Below, in pieces: positions 13,052 through 22,097 of a stretch of DNA of 64,000 nt. Within the stretch, counting starts at the first letter, position 1; each line of letters starts with the position of its first letter. The position numbers and the translations under genes were made by a program. The notes under the pieces are model-generated. The model saw only the letters and a program-made list of their open reading frames with translations. It was not told where the DNA came from and ran no database searches. Source of the DNA: Erwinia sp. HDF1-3R (GTDB taxonomy: Bacteria > Pseudomonadota > Gammaproteobacteria > Enterobacterales > Enterobacteriaceae); the NCBI RefSeq assembly GCF_039621855.1, contig NZ_CP155071.1:310001-374000 (forward strand), read 5' to 3'.

Positions 13052-14779
13052 TTATGGGGGCGGGAAACTACGCAGTACCTCGCCACTCTGCACTAGCAGG
13101 CTCAGAGCCCTGCTGCGCTGTCGGGTAAACTGGGTGGTCAGCATCAAAAACGTGACGGCTGAGGTAGTGTGCTGAAATCGATCGCGAAGCAGCTGTAGGC
13201 CGGGAAAGGCACCACCGTGGTAGCTATAATCATAATGAAAGTCATCGGTTGAGCTATAGCGGACGCGATGCCATAGCGCAATCGCCTGCTTTATGTCCTC
13301 TCGTCGTGCGCCGCTATCCTGCCATCGGCCCAAATCCTGTACCTGCTGCTGCAAAGCCAGCAACGCGTGTCTCACCGGTGAAAGATCAAACTGCGGGTCC
13401 AAAGCAGACTGAAGCCGATCCAGTTCCTCTGTAATCCGCTCCAGATAGCCACCGGGATCCAGCGGCAGGCACTCTTTATATAGCAGCTGTGCAAGCCACC
13501 GCGTATGGATCCGACAGTCCCGCAACAGCAGGTGTCTGTCCACTTTATCTCGCGTGTCGGCTTCGGTATGCCACCACCATCCTCCACCGCTTCCCGGAGA
13601 GTGGCTGGTACGAATGCCCGGCTCCACGCGAAAGGCGAAATGCAAAGGAATACCACATCCCCAAAACGACTGATCGCCCCCTTTACCTAATGGAGTGATA
13701 CGCCGCGCCGTCGTGCCGGTTTCGTGGATAATCGCCTGGTTGAGAAAGTCGAATGATTCAGCCCCGCTGGCATTCACCACCACCTCCGTCGCATCTTCAC
13801 AGCCGGGAGAGTCGACATTGATATGCGCGATGCACTTCTGCTGTAACTCTTCGCGATAGCGATCGGCATACCAGGTCGATCCGCCATAGCGGGCATTAGA
13901 ATGGCCCGGCCACCAGGCGATACGCAGGCCTCTTTTCGGCCGGAGTGAACGATGAAACCAGGCAGCCATTGCCAGGCAGAGTGCGTTACCCGTCGCATTA
14001 TCCGTCAGACCCTGATGCCATGAGTCATAGTGAGAGGAAAGCAGCACAAATTCGTCGATCTCACCGGGTATGTCGACAACAGGCAGGCTACAGTCGGCAA
14101 CATGTACATTAAGCCGGGTCACTAACCGTGCGGTAACAGGGTGGGCCTGCCGATCAAGAATTTCCAGTAACGATCGGCCCTGTCTTTGATTGATACAGAC
14201 TACCGGCAGGGAAGGGTAGCGTATACCATCGTCGGGGACAGGCGTTCCCCAGATGGGGCCAACGGTCTCTTCATGCAGTGCTTCTTCTGCCGAACCCCAG
14301 ATATGCACCAGCCCAAGCGCCCCGGCGCGACATAGCTGTTGCACATAGTCCTCCAGGCCGCGATCGGCGACTACGATCCTGCCCCGAACGGTATTCTGCC
14401 AGGCAGCAAGCTCGCTGTCGGGAAGGGTCTCCTGCGATCGGCTGTCATAATAAAGAGGGCCAGCGATCCCTTCAGGGCAATGAGCAGAAAAGGAGCGCGT
14501 TTTAGCGCTCGCCTGCCAGTGAGGAAAGTCGGGCAGTTCCAGCGTGCCCAGAACGGGATCGCTCAGCAATAACGGACAGATTTCACGACGGGGCGTAAGA
14601 CCGAGTGCGGAAAGCTGTTCTATAAGACTATCCGCTGCACGCTCCGCATCAACGCTGCCGGACAGCCGATGCAGAGGCTCAAAAGCATCCAGCAGCTTCT
14701 CCATCAACGGTAGCAGTACGTCCGTATCGGCATCAGAATGGAGAGGAAATGCGGCGTTATCCGGCTTATTGAGCGGCAT
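13052..14779 (-). CDS. M28-family metallopeptidase with PA-like insert
   Basis: The 575-aa protein has the M28 aminopeptidase/carboxypeptidase core: SSHYDSW (first zinc His and Asp), LTDNATGNA, HINVDSPG and a C-terminal HTEADT histidine motif. An N-terminal region near residues 110-230 resembles a PA insert (ADRGLEDYVQQLCRAGALGLV), as in glutamate carboxypeptidase II-like proteins. No signal peptide is seen, so it is probably cytoplasmic. Its start overlaps the end of the upstream binding-protein gene by 14 bases, which indicates one operon with that gene and the M20 hydrolase. Substrate unknown; peptide or acyl-amino-acid hydrolysis is inferred. Confidence 0.8.
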   Translation of the reverse strand: MPLNKPDNAAFPLHSDADTDVLLPLMEKLLDAFEPLHRLSGSVDAERAADSLIEQLSALGLTPRREICPLLLSDPVLGTLELPDFPHWQASAKTRSFSAHCPEGIAGPLYYDSRSQETLPDSELAAWQNTVRGRIVVADRGLEDYVQQLCRAGALGLVHIWGSAEEALHEETVGPIWGTPVPDDGIRYPSLPVVCINQRQGRSLLEILDRQAHPVTARLVTRLNVHVADCSLPVVDIPGEIDEFVLLSSHYDSWHQGLTDNATGNALCLAMAAWFHRSLRPKRGLRIAWWPGHSNARYGGSTWYADRYREELQQKCIAHINVDSPGCEDATEVVVNASGAESFDFLNQAIIHETGTTARRITPLGKGGDQSFWGCGIPLHFAFRVEPGIRTSHSPGSGGGWWWHTEADTRDKVDRHLLLRDCRIHTRWLAQLLYKECLPLDPGGYLERITEELDRLQSALDPQFDLSPVRHALLALQQQVQDLGRWQDSGARREDIKQAIALWHRVRYSSTDDFHYDYSYHGGAFPGLQLLRDRFQHTTSAVTFLMLTTQFTRQRSRALSLLVQSGEVLRSFPPP

Positions 14780-15569
14780 CGGATGCCTTAACTGGCGTCA
14801 CCTTCATCTCGATATCGCCAAAATAGTGCTGCTTGATCTTCTCCCACGTTCCATCAGCCACAATCTTCGCCAGCCCCTGATTGAGCAGGGTCAGGGTTTT
14901 CTCATCGCCCTTGCGAACGCCGTAAGCGGAACCTCTGCTAAAGAGCACGTCATCACGCACTTCCGGCCCGGTCAGGGTAAAATCCTTCCCTTCCGGCTTT
15001 TGCAGAAACCCAAAGGTCACCGCTACGGCTGGCGCAAGCGACCCGTCGAGCCTGCCCGCCGCTAAATCCTGATAAATCACATCCTGGTCAGGATAGGTCT
15101 TGACCACGACACCGGCTGGCGCCCAGTATTTATTCGCATACATCTCCTGAATCGACCCCTGCTGTACGGCAATGTTTTTGCCTTTAAGCGATTCTGGGGT
15201 AGGCAGCAGATTCACCCCTTTACGGGCAACCAGCTGAGAGGGGATGTGGAAGATGAAATCACTGAAGTCGATCGATTTTTTCCGCTTCACGGTAGCACCC
15301 AGCGGTGAGATAAAATCAACCTTCTTCGCCAGCAGCGAGGGGATCTCAGCATCAAAGCTGCTAACCACGTATTCGCACTTCACCTCTACGGCTTTGCATA
15401 CGGCATTAGTAATATCGATTTCAAAGCCGGTTGGCTTGCCGTTGACATCGCGGAACTGAAAAGGCGGGTAGGTTAGATCTGCGCCGACGCGAAGTGTTTC
15501 ACCTGCTGCCATAGCGGACGAACAACTCAGGGCCAGTGCGGCCAGCATGACTATTCGGGATTTGATCAT
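14766..15569 (-). CDS. Periplasmic amino-acid-binding protein (SBP family 3)
   Basis: The 267-aa protein has a Sec signal (MIKSRIVMLAALALSCSSAMA, cleavage after about residue 21) and the family-3 solute-binding fold, starting LRVGADLTYPPFQFRD and followed by GFEIDITNAVC. The start at 15567-15569 is preceded by AGGAG. The longer upstream frame would bury the signal peptide. It overlaps the M20 gene by 4 bases (ATGA) and the M28 gene by 14, so all three are translationally coupled. No permease or ATPase gene is nearby, so it must borrow a transporter encoded elsewhere. The ligand is probably a polar amino acid or derivative. Confidence 0.88.
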   Translation of the reverse strand: MIKSRIVMLAALALSCSSAMAAGETLRVGADLTYPPFQFRDVNGKPTGFEIDITNAVCKAVEVKCEYVVSSFDAEIPSLLAKKVDFISPLGATVKRKKSIDFSDFIFHIPSQLVARKGVNLLPTPESLKGKNIAVQQGSIQEMYANKYWAPAGVVVKTYPDQDVIYQDLAAGRLDGSLAPAVAVTFGFLQKPEGKDFTLTGPEVRDDVLFSRGSAYGVRKGDEKTLTLLNQGLAKIVADGTWEKIKQHYFGDIEMKVTPVKASDAAQ

Positions 15570-16774
15570 GACTTTTCTCCTGCCGCATTCGTTTGTGACT
15601 GCCATTGCGTAAATTCATCTCTTACCGCTCGTAGCGTATCTGCATCATGACAAAGATCGAATGTCGTCATGGCCAGCGCTTTGGCTGCGGTTATCATGGT
15701 CGCCAGGCCAGCCGGGGATCCTGCAGCGACGGCAAATTCCGGCGTATGCGGCGTAACATCGCCGATGCGCAAATAGGGGTGGATTGCCGCAGTGACCTGA
15801 CTCACGTTGCCAATATCCGACGAGCCCACGCCGCCGCCCGCGGGCGGATCGTTACTCTCTACGCCCAGCAGCGCAAGATTACGGGTGAAGCTGGCTGCCA
15901 GCGCCAGATTATTATTGCGCTCGGCATATACCAGCCCTTCCTCAATTTCTACCCGCGCACCAGTCATTTCAGCGGCGCCGGTCACCGCGGCATAGACTTT
16001 ACGACGCACCTCTGCCAGCCCGCCGACCGTTGCGGCGCGCAGGATAAATTTTGCTTCAGCATAGGCGGGAACAATATTTGCTGCGCTGCCGCCGTGGGTG
16101 ATAACACCGTGCACGCGAACATCATCGGTAAAGAACTGACGCAGTGCGTTAATACCGTTAAAGCTGTGGATCACCGCATCCAGCGCGCTAATGCCCAGCT
16201 GCGGTGCCGAGGCAGCGTGAGCCGCCTTACCAAAGAACTTAAAGGTCGCGTCGTAACAGGCCAGCGCACCGCGCACCACCATGTTTTTTTCACGCGGGTG
16301 AAACATCATCACCGCATCAATACCTTCAAAAACGCCTTTTTCCACCATGATAATTTTGCCGCCCCCGTCTTCCTCCGCAGGCGTGCCAATTACCTCAATG
16401 CGGCCCGTAAAGTCGACGTCAGCAGCTTTGAGCGCCAGCGCGGCCGCTACCGAGGCGGTACCGATCAGGTTATGACCACAGGCATGGCCCAGCTCCGGCA
16501 GCGCATCATATTCGGCGAGTAAAGCGATAGTAGGGCCGCCAACGCCCTTTTGCCAGCTGGCCCGAAAGGCCGTTTCCAGCCCGGCCGTCCCGGTTTCAAT
16601 GGTGAATCCCGCTTCACGCAGGGGAGCGATAAGTTCGCCAGCGGAGCGGTGCTCCTGAAAGCTCAGTTCCGGATTCTTATGCAGACTCAGGGCCAGGCTT
16701 TGCAGCGTATCGCCAGCCGAGTCGACGGCATTAATAATTTTATCCTTCTGCGCGCTAATGGTGCGTTCAGACAT
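15566..16774 (-). CDS. M20-family amidohydrolase (AbgB/HipO-like)
   Basis: The 402-aa metallohydrolase is of the M20D type that cleaves N-acyl or N-aminobenzoyl amino acids. Visible motifs are LLAEYDALPELGHACGHNL (metal ligands), GTPAEEDGGGK (catalytic and metal Glu) and MFHPREKN. GGGG precedes the ATG by 7 bases. It is the first gene of a coupled operon with a periplasmic binding protein and an M28 peptidase, and it is divergent from a LysR regulator that starts 160 bases away. A scavenging route for acylated or peptide-linked amino acids is inferred. Confidence 0.87.
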   Translation of the reverse strand: MSERTISAQKDKIINAVDSAGDTLQSLALSLHKNPELSFQEHRSAGELIAPLREAGFTIETGTAGLETAFRASWQKGVGGPTIALLAEYDALPELGHACGHNLIGTASVAAALALKAADVDFTGRIEVIGTPAEEDGGGKIIMVEKGVFEGIDAVMMFHPREKNMVVRGALACYDATFKFFGKAAHAASAPQLGISALDAVIHSFNGINALRQFFTDDVRVHGVITHGGSAANIVPAYAEAKFILRAATVGGLAEVRRKVYAAVTGAAEMTGARVEIEEGLVYAERNNNLALAASFTRNLALLGVESNDPPAGGGVGSSDIGNVSQVTAAIHPYLRIGDVTPHTPEFAVAAGSPAGLATMITAAKALAMTTFDLCHDADTLRAVRDEFTQWQSQTNAAGEKS

Positions 16775-16934
16775 GTTTTTTCCCCAATCAGGTGCATGTA
16801 AATTCTGTAAAACCAGACAGTTATACAGATATAGGCTTTTTTACAGTCAATTCCCAATTGAGCTTTTTTATCACTTGCGTCTCCAGGCCAAAAATTATTT
16901 TATGGAGGTCAGAAGTCAGCGGGGGGGAAGCATC

Positions 16935-17777
16935 ATGAATGAGAAAGACTGGTTAATTATTCGTACCGTCTGGCAGTATAAAAATATCACCCGGGCAGCC
17001 GGGGAGCTTTTTACCTCGCAGCCCGCACTGAGCTATCGTCTCAAACAGATCGAGCGAAAACTCAATATCCGACTTTTTGAAGAGAGCGGGCGGGGTTTGA
17101 CCTTTACGGCTCAGGGGCGCTATCTGGCCCAACATGCCGAAACCGTCATCAGCCAGTTTCAGCAGCTCAGGAACACGCTGCAAAGGCTGGACGGCCCTCA
17201 GCAGGGAGAGCTGCGTATTGGCTCATCGAGTAATTTTGCCGCCTGGCGCCTGCCAGCGTTGCTATCCATGTTTAGCGAACGTCACCCCGATATCAGCGTC
17301 AGGCTGGAGAGCGGTCTGAGTGAAGAGATCTTTCTGAAGCTACAGCGTGGAGAGATCCATCTGGCGCTGGTTAAAGATGACTACGGCTGGAAAGAGGGCA
17401 GGCGGCTGGTCGATGAAGATGATTTCTATCTGATTAGTCGGGGGCCGGTCGATCTCACGCAGCTTCCGCGGCTGCCGCAAATAAAAATTAACCATGGCGG
17501 TCATACCACCGGGCTGATAGAGCGATGGTGGAATGCGAGCTATTCGCAGGCACCCCGCGTAACCATGCGGGTGGATAAGCTGGAGGTCTGCCTGGCGATG
17601 GTGGAACAGGGGCTGGGCTATGCGATTATTTCCAGCTACCGTCCGCTGCCCAATACCCTGTGCAGGATGCCGATTGTGGTCGCGGGGGAACCCGTTAAGA
17701 GCCGGACCTGGCTACTCTACCGTCATGCCAGCACGGAGGCTCCGGTGATACTGCCCTTTGTGGAGCTTTTTAACTGA
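16935..17777 (+). CDS. LysR-family regulator, probably of the divergent M20-SBP-M28 operon
   Basis: A 280-aa LTTR. The N-terminal winged helix-turn-helix reads RAAGELFTSQPALSYRLKQIERKL near residues 20-43, followed by a periplasmic-binding-like effector domain. I use the ATG at 16935, preceded by a GGGGGGGAAG run. The frame is open about 59 residues upstream, but the added part has no LysR similarity. The divergent position relative to the M20 gene is the usual layout for an activator of the neighbouring operon. Confidence 0.88.
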   Translation: MNEKDWLIIRTVWQYKNITRAAGELFTSQPALSYRLKQIERKLNIRLFEESGRGLTFTAQGRYLAQHAETVISQFQQLRNTLQRLDGPQQGELRIGSSSNFAAWRLPALLSMFSERHPDISVRLESGLSEEIFLKLQRGEIHLALVKDDYGWKEGRRLVDEDDFYLISRGPVDLTQLPRLPQIKINHGGHTTGLIERWWNASYSQAPRVTMRVDKLEVCLAMVEQGLGYAIISSYRPLPNTLCRMPIVVAGEPVKSRTWLLYRHASTEAPVILPFVELFN

Positions 17778-17841
17778 GGGAGATGAAAGATTCTCAACTT
17801 CCGGATGAGCACTCGACTTTCGCTGCCTGCCACGTTATCTT

Positions 17842-17866
17842 TGGCTGTCTGGATGTCTAAACGTAT
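17842..17866 (+). promoter_or_regulatory. MetJ operator upstream of metA
   Basis: Successive 8-mers resembling the met box AGACGTCT (tggctgtc, tggatgtc, taaacgta) lie 26-50 bases before metA, and the sequence is very close to the E. coli metA operator. Repression by MetJ with S-adenosylmethionine is inferred from that similarity. Confidence 0.8.
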
Positions 17867-17891
17867 AAATGGTGAGTTGAGGAAGTAGGTT

Positions 17892-18821
17892 ATGCCAATC
17901 AGGGTACCCGATGAATTACCAGCGGTGAATTTTCTGCGCAATGAGAATGTTTTTGTCATGACCTCATCGCGTGCCAGTATTCAGGAAATCCGTCCGCTGA
18001 AGGTACTGGTGCTGAACCTGATGCCGAAAAAGATTGAGACGGAAAATCAATTTTTACGTCTGCTTTCCAATTCTCCTTTGCAGATCGATATTCAACTGTT
18101 GCGCATCGACAGCCGCGAGTCGCGCAATACGCCGATGGAGCATCTGAATAACTTCTACTGTAATTTTGAAGATATCCAGCACGATAATTTTGATGGTTTG
18201 ATCGTGACGGGCGCTCCGCTGGGGCTGGTCGATTTTAACGATGTGGCGTACTGGCCGCAGATCCAGCGGGTGCTACACTGGGCGAAAGAGCACGTGACCT
18301 CAACGCTATTTGTCTGCTGGGCGGTTCAGGCGGCGCTGAATATTCTGTATGGCATTCCTAAGCAAACGCGGGAAACCAAGCTGTCAGGCGTTTACGAGCA
18401 CCAAATTTTGCATCCGCACGCGCTGCTGACGCGGGGGTTTGATGATACTTTTCTGGCCCCGCATTCGCGCTATGCAGATTTCCCCACTCAGCTGCTGCGT
18501 GATTATACCGATCTGGATATTTTCGCCGAGTCTGAGCAGACCGGGGCCTATCTGTTTGCCAGTAAGGATAAGCGTCTGGCTTTTGTCACCGGTCATCCCG
18601 AATACGATGCGCTGACGCTGGCGGGTGAGTTTCACCGCGATTATGAGGCGGGCCTGAACCCGGAAGTCCCTTATAATTATTTCCCACAGGATAATCCGGC
18701 GCTGCCACCGCGGTTCAGCTGGCGCAGCCATGGGAATCTGTTGTTTTTGAACTGGCTGAATTATTACGTTTACCAGATAACCCCGTACGATTTACGTCAT
18801 ATGAATCCAACGCTTGAGTAA
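17892..18821 (+). CDS. metA: Homoserine O-succinyltransferase MetA
   Basis: MetA makes O-succinyl-homoserine from homoserine and succinyl-CoA, the first committed step of methionine synthesis. The 309-aa protein matches E. coli end to end: start [15 protein letters not shown], catalytic cysteine in [12 protein letters not shown] (about residue 142), the catalytic His and Glu in VTGHPEYDA (about 235-237), and end [12 protein letters not shown] MetJ operator lies just upstream. In E. coli aceB follows closely. Here the next 16.5 kb is accessory DNA. Confidence 0.98.
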   Translation: MPIRVPDELPAVNFLRNENVFVMTSSRASIQEIRPLKVLVLNLMPKKIETENQFLRLLSNSPLQIDIQLLRIDSRESRNTPMEHLNNFYCNFEDIQHDNFDGLIVTGAPLGLVDFNDVAYWPQIQRVLHWAKEHVTSTLFVCWAVQAALNILYGIPKQTRETKLSGVYEHQILHPHALLTRGFDDTFLAPHSRYADFPTQLLRDYTDLDIFAESEQTGAYLFASKDKRLAFVTGHPEYDALTLAGEFHRDYEAGLNPEVPYNYFPQDNPALPPRFSWRSHGNLLFLNWLNYYVYQITPYDLRHMNPTLE

Positions 18822-18853
18822 TGGGCTGTAGGGGCTGAGATATCTGCTGTGCC

Positions 18854-18968
18854 GGTGGATAATCCCTGCCCGCCGCTCCCTGAGAGCAGCATCCCTGCTG
18901 CCCTCGCCTGGCCCTCCGTCTCCGCCGCAGCGCTGCGGAATGCCCGTCAACCGCAGGGATTATCCACC
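18854..18968. repeat. 115-bp element with 16-bp perfect terminal inverted repeats
   Basis: The left end GGTGGATAATCCCTGC (18854-18869) is the exact reverse complement of the right end (18953-18968). Inside, gcagcatccctgctgc forms a smaller hairpin. The size and perfect ends suggest a MITE-like or large palindromic repeat element. It could also act as a structured 3' end for metA. Confidence 0.6.
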
Positions 18969-18976
18969 TCATCAGG

Positions 18977-19077
18977 CTCCTGTAGTGCTGTGAGTAAAAC
19001 CCTACAACAGTGCTTTGAGCAAAACCCGACAGTTTTCCGCAGGCTTCTGCGTCACTTTCAATAAAACCTACAGTCTT
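18977..19077 (+). repeat. Three imperfect direct repeats of about 25-30 bp
   Basis: gtgctgtgagtaaaaccc, gtgctttgagcaaaaccc and gtcactttcaataaaacc recur in order, each followed by a tacag/gacag-like block. The third copy is weaker. No coding role is evident. Confidence 0.45.
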
Positions 19078-19360
19078 CTGGCGGGCACTCCAGTTTCGTC
19101 CCAATTTTGTATGGAATGGTCTCAAATACGCTATTTGCACTCCGCACCCGGCACAAAGCACACAGGCCCTGTAAGAGCAGATTATGGCTGAACATTAGCA
19201 TCCTCCATTGCCACTTTGATCCTGAGTATCGCCTGGCGGGTGGTGTTGAATTCAGCGTGCCACTACACTGACACTATTTCCTCCGTGAGGCCGCACCGCT
19301 TTCTGAGGCTGGGCAGTTATCTTGCCCACCCGTTCCTCGCCAGCTTTTCAGGTGCTTAGA

Positions 19361-19462
19361 ATGACCATCAGTATTACTCATGGAACGGAATTACCCCCTA
19401 TTTCACTCAGTTTAAGGAGCGGTTCCGTTGTCCCACGACGGGATGCGTCGCCGCCTGGATAG
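19361..19462 (+). CDS. Candidate 33-aa ORF upstream of the AsnB-like gene
   Basis: A 33-codon ORF (starts MTISITHGTELPPISLSLRS, ends DASPPG) is preceded by AGGTG six bases before its ATG and ends 29 bases before the amidotransferase gene. It could be a leader peptide, a small protein or chance. It has no signal, no Cys and no recognisable family. Confidence is low because short ORFs arise often. Confidence 0.3.
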   Translation: MTISITHGTELPPISLSLRSGSVVPRRDASPPG

Positions 19463-19491
19463 GCTGAAATCATTACCATCAGGAGCATGAC

Positions 19492-21117
19492 ATGTGTGGA
19501 ATTGCAGCACTGTACGGAACCAGTGACGCGGGCCAGGTTGAACTTATGTTAAGTCAAATCCAGCACAGGGGACCGGATGAAACACATGCAACGGTAACTG
19601 AACGCTGCGCTTTTGGCATAAACCGCTTGAGTATCATGGATATAGAAGGTGGTTCACAGCCATTCCACATCGCAAACGGCACGGTGCACCTGGTGTGTAA
19701 CGGCCAGATATATAATCATGCCGCGTTACGCGCAGACCTGGAAAATGACGTCATTTTCAGCTCAGGGTCTGATGTAGAAGTCATTGCTCATCTTTATCAT
19801 CAGTATGGTGCTGAGCTACTTCCCCGGCTGGATGGCATGTTCGCTTTTTTTATTTATGACCAGCACAGACAGGACTTTCTTGCCGCCAGGGACAGATTTG
19901 GCATAAAACCGCTTTACTATCTTCAACGGGATGGGGCCTGGTTCTTTGCTTCTGAAATTAAGGCACTGCAGGCGCTCAGCGAAGATGCTGCACTGATTAA
20001 AGAACTCCCGCCGGGCTGGATGGCAACGTCTGAGGGGATTCGTCCCTGGTTTGATATTAACATGAGCCAGCGTCGCTCTGTGCCCGATACACGCCTCGTG
20101 CGCGCGCTGCTCGAAGCGTCGGTGGAAAAACACATGCAGGCCGATCCCCAGGTGAAATTCGGCGTATTTCTGTCCGGCGGACTGGATTCAAGTATTATTG
20201 CTGCCCTGGCGGCACGTCACCGGCAGGATCTGGTGGCCTTTACCATTGGTATGCCGGGTTCACCGGACACCATCGCCGCGCGTCAGGTCGCCAGTCATCT
20301 CGGTATAAGGCTTGTCGAGTGTAGTTTTACCGTGACGCAGGCTTTGGCGCAGCTCCGGCGTGCGGTTCAGGTCACTGAGTCATACAATTCGGTGATGGTG
20401 CTGGAGGGGCTGATGACAATGCAACTGGCCCAGGCTGCGGCAGAGGAGGGGATAAAGGTAATATTATCGGGCGAAGGCGCAGATGAAATATTTGCTGGCT
20501 ACGGGCTGCTGCGTCGCGTTCCACCCGCTCGCCTTTCCGGCCAGCTCAAACAATTGCTGGGTCATCTCCACAAGACAGAATGCCGACGTTTGGATCGCGC
20601 AACTATGGCCTGCAGTGTCGAAGCCCGTGTGCCTTTTCTGGATCCGCTGCTGGTGGAATATGCTGTTAACCTCCCCGCGTCAGGTCTGATTCAGAAAAGC
20701 AGCCAGCGACCGACCGAAAAATGGTTACTGCGCGAAGCCTGCCGGGATTTACTGCCCGAAAACATTCTGCAGCGGGTAAAACTGGCCTTCGATCACGGCA
20801 GCGGCATCCTGGCGCTGCTTGATACCCTGGCAGACAGGGTCACTGACGCCGCATTTGAAGAAACGCGCTATCGCTATCCGGCTGCACGTATTGCCAATAA
20901 GCCGACGCTGGTCTTTTACTTTATCTGGCGCGATATCTTTGGCGAAACGGGTGGTGCGGGGTCATTTGAACTTTGCGGCCACTATCCGGTGATGCAGGAA
21001 ATGATAGATAAACGGACGTCTGAAACAGGTGGAACCGGCGAGTGTGAAGAAGACATCACCCCGCTCCTTACTGAATGGACTCATCATGCGGCACCGCTGC
21101 ACAAATCCCGTTCCTGA
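19492..21117 (+). CDS. AsnB-type glutamine-dependent asparagine synthetase-like protein
   Basis: The 541-aa class II amidotransferase starts MCGIAALYG, so the nucleophile Cys2 is present after Met removal. HRGPD (about 25-29) and the GSD loop (about 92-94) complete the glutaminase. The synthetase half has the PP-loop SGGLDSS at 228-234 and SGEGADEIFAGY, then VEARVPFLD, close to E. coli AsnB (554 aa). An AGGAG precedes the ATG. It probably makes asparagine or amidates another carboxylate. The E. coli asnB is not at this locus, so this looks like an acquired extra copy or specialised paralogue. No biosynthetic partner is adjacent except the 33-aa ORF. Confidence 0.85.
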   Translation: MCGIAALYGTSDAGQVELMLSQIQHRGPDETHATVTERCAFGINRLSIMDIEGGSQPFHIANGTVHLVCNGQIYNHAALRADLENDVIFSSGSDVEVIAHLYHQYGAELLPRLDGMFAFFIYDQHRQDFLAARDRFGIKPLYYLQRDGAWFFASEIKALQALSEDAALIKELPPGWMATSEGIRPWFDINMSQRRSVPDTRLVRALLEASVEKHMQADPQVKFGVFLSGGLDSSIIAALAARHRQDLVAFTIGMPGSPDTIAARQVASHLGIRLVECSFTVTQALAQLRRAVQVTESYNSVMVLEGLMTMQLAQAAAEEGIKVILSGEGADEIFAGYGLLRRVPPARLSGQLKQLLGHLHKTECRRLDRATMACSVEARVPFLDPLLVEYAVNLPASGLIQKSSQRPTEKWLLREACRDLLPENILQRVKLAFDHGSGILALLDTLADRVTDAAFEETRYRYPAARIANKPTLVFYFIWRDIFGETGGAGSFELCGHYPVMQEMIDKRTSETGGTGECEEDITPLLTEWTHHAAPLHKSRS

Positions 21118-21764
21118 TCATTCGCAGGGGGACAGGAATATCCGGCTGACAAAGGACATCTGCTTCTGCGTTCCCGGCCTCGCATAGGGGGCCGTAAGGG
21201 TTCTGCGGATTGACCAGCCTGAGCGTGTACGCATTGACCTTTGTCGAGACCGTATCAACGTCGAGATGAAACTGATTACATAACGCCAGGATATCCAGAT
21301 CACCGTGGTGTATGTCTCTGGCCTGAGAGTCATCCATCGGGTTCTTCGTCGGGTACATCACTCAGCTTGTCAGCGTGTCCGTCAAGCGCGCGCTCAATGT
21401 CGCAGGTAACGTGCTGTTTCTCTGCGCGCAGGTCAGTACTGACGACCCAGCGCTTTATCTGCTTGAGGCGGTTCTTCAGAGAGTGGTGGCTGTCGATATT
21501 GGGGCTGTTTGCCGGAACCACCGAAATTTCCGTGAAGCATAATTTTGGCGTTCGGCATCCTGTACGTAAGACCGTCGTTAACCGGACAGTAGATAAACCG
21601 GCATTCAGTACGAAAAATAACTGATTGCAACGTCTCATATAGCTGGTACGAAGAAATTCTCATTAATGGCACCATAATCGTATACGTCAGCACAAGGAAA
21701 TATTCTCAAAAAGCCGTCTGATTCCTGATGCCGGAAATTTCGGCGGTTCAGGCATAGAACCCCA
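21118..21764. other. Degraded region, possible frameshifted minus-strand gene
   Basis: Two minus-strand frames overlap by about 30 bases: 21330-21638 (ending HADKLSDVPDEEPDG) and 21068-21361 (MMYPTKNPMDDSQARDIHHG...). They could be halves of one gene broken by a frameshift near 21335-21360. I recognise neither half. No ribosome site is convincing and the second half runs into the end of the AsnB-like gene. Confidence 0.3.
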
Positions 21765-22050
21765 TTGATGGTATGGAAGCTCGACCGTCTCGGTCGAAGC
21801 CTGCGTCATCTCATCAACACCGTGCATGATCTGACTCTGCCCGTGCCCGTGCGCGAGGGCGTAGCGGCGGTCGACCATTCAAGATGACAGCGGCCAAGTT
21901 GCGTCTGCTATGGCGGCCATGGGGCAGTCGGAAACCAAGGTCGGTGACCTCTGTCAGGAGCTTGGCATTACCAGGCAGACGTTATACCGGCATGTGTCAC
22001 CGAGATGTGAGCTACGCCCTGATGGTGTGACGTTGCTCAATCGTAATTGA
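21765..22050 (+). pseudogene. Broken serine resolvase/invertase
   Basis: The first piece (21765-21833) translates LMVWKLDRLGRSLRHLINTVHDL, the conserved catalytic-core end of Tn3/Hin-type resolvases. After a deletion and frame change, the C-terminal helix-turn-helix resumes at about 21898: ELGITRQTLYRHVSP followed by CELRPDG, ending at a TGA at 22048. The N-terminal catalytic serine region and the middle are missing, so it is inactive. It is a relic of a mobile element directly before the DUF4209 gene. Confidence 0.8.
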
Positions 22051-22097
22051 GCTATCGCCACAAAAAATCTGTCTAAAAAAAATTAGAGAAAATAAAC

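Larger units (their letters stand above)
18822..19360. other. Non-coding accessory DNA downstream of metA
   Basis: I see no convincing gene here. The stretch holds the 115-bp inverted-repeat element (18854-18968), three imperfect repeats (18977-19077), and a short plus-strand open stretch, LWLNISILHCHFDPEYRL, near 19182 that looks like a gene remnant I cannot identify. The base composition and absence of coding potential mark the left edge of the island. Confidence 0.5.

Noticed and set aside
19361-21117. Lasso-peptide cluster (short ORF plus asparagine-synthetase fold)
   Set aside because: The synthetase is closest to true AsnB with an intact glutaminase. No B-type peptidase or recognition gene is near, and the short ORF lacks a leader Thr and a core Gly/Asp arrangement.
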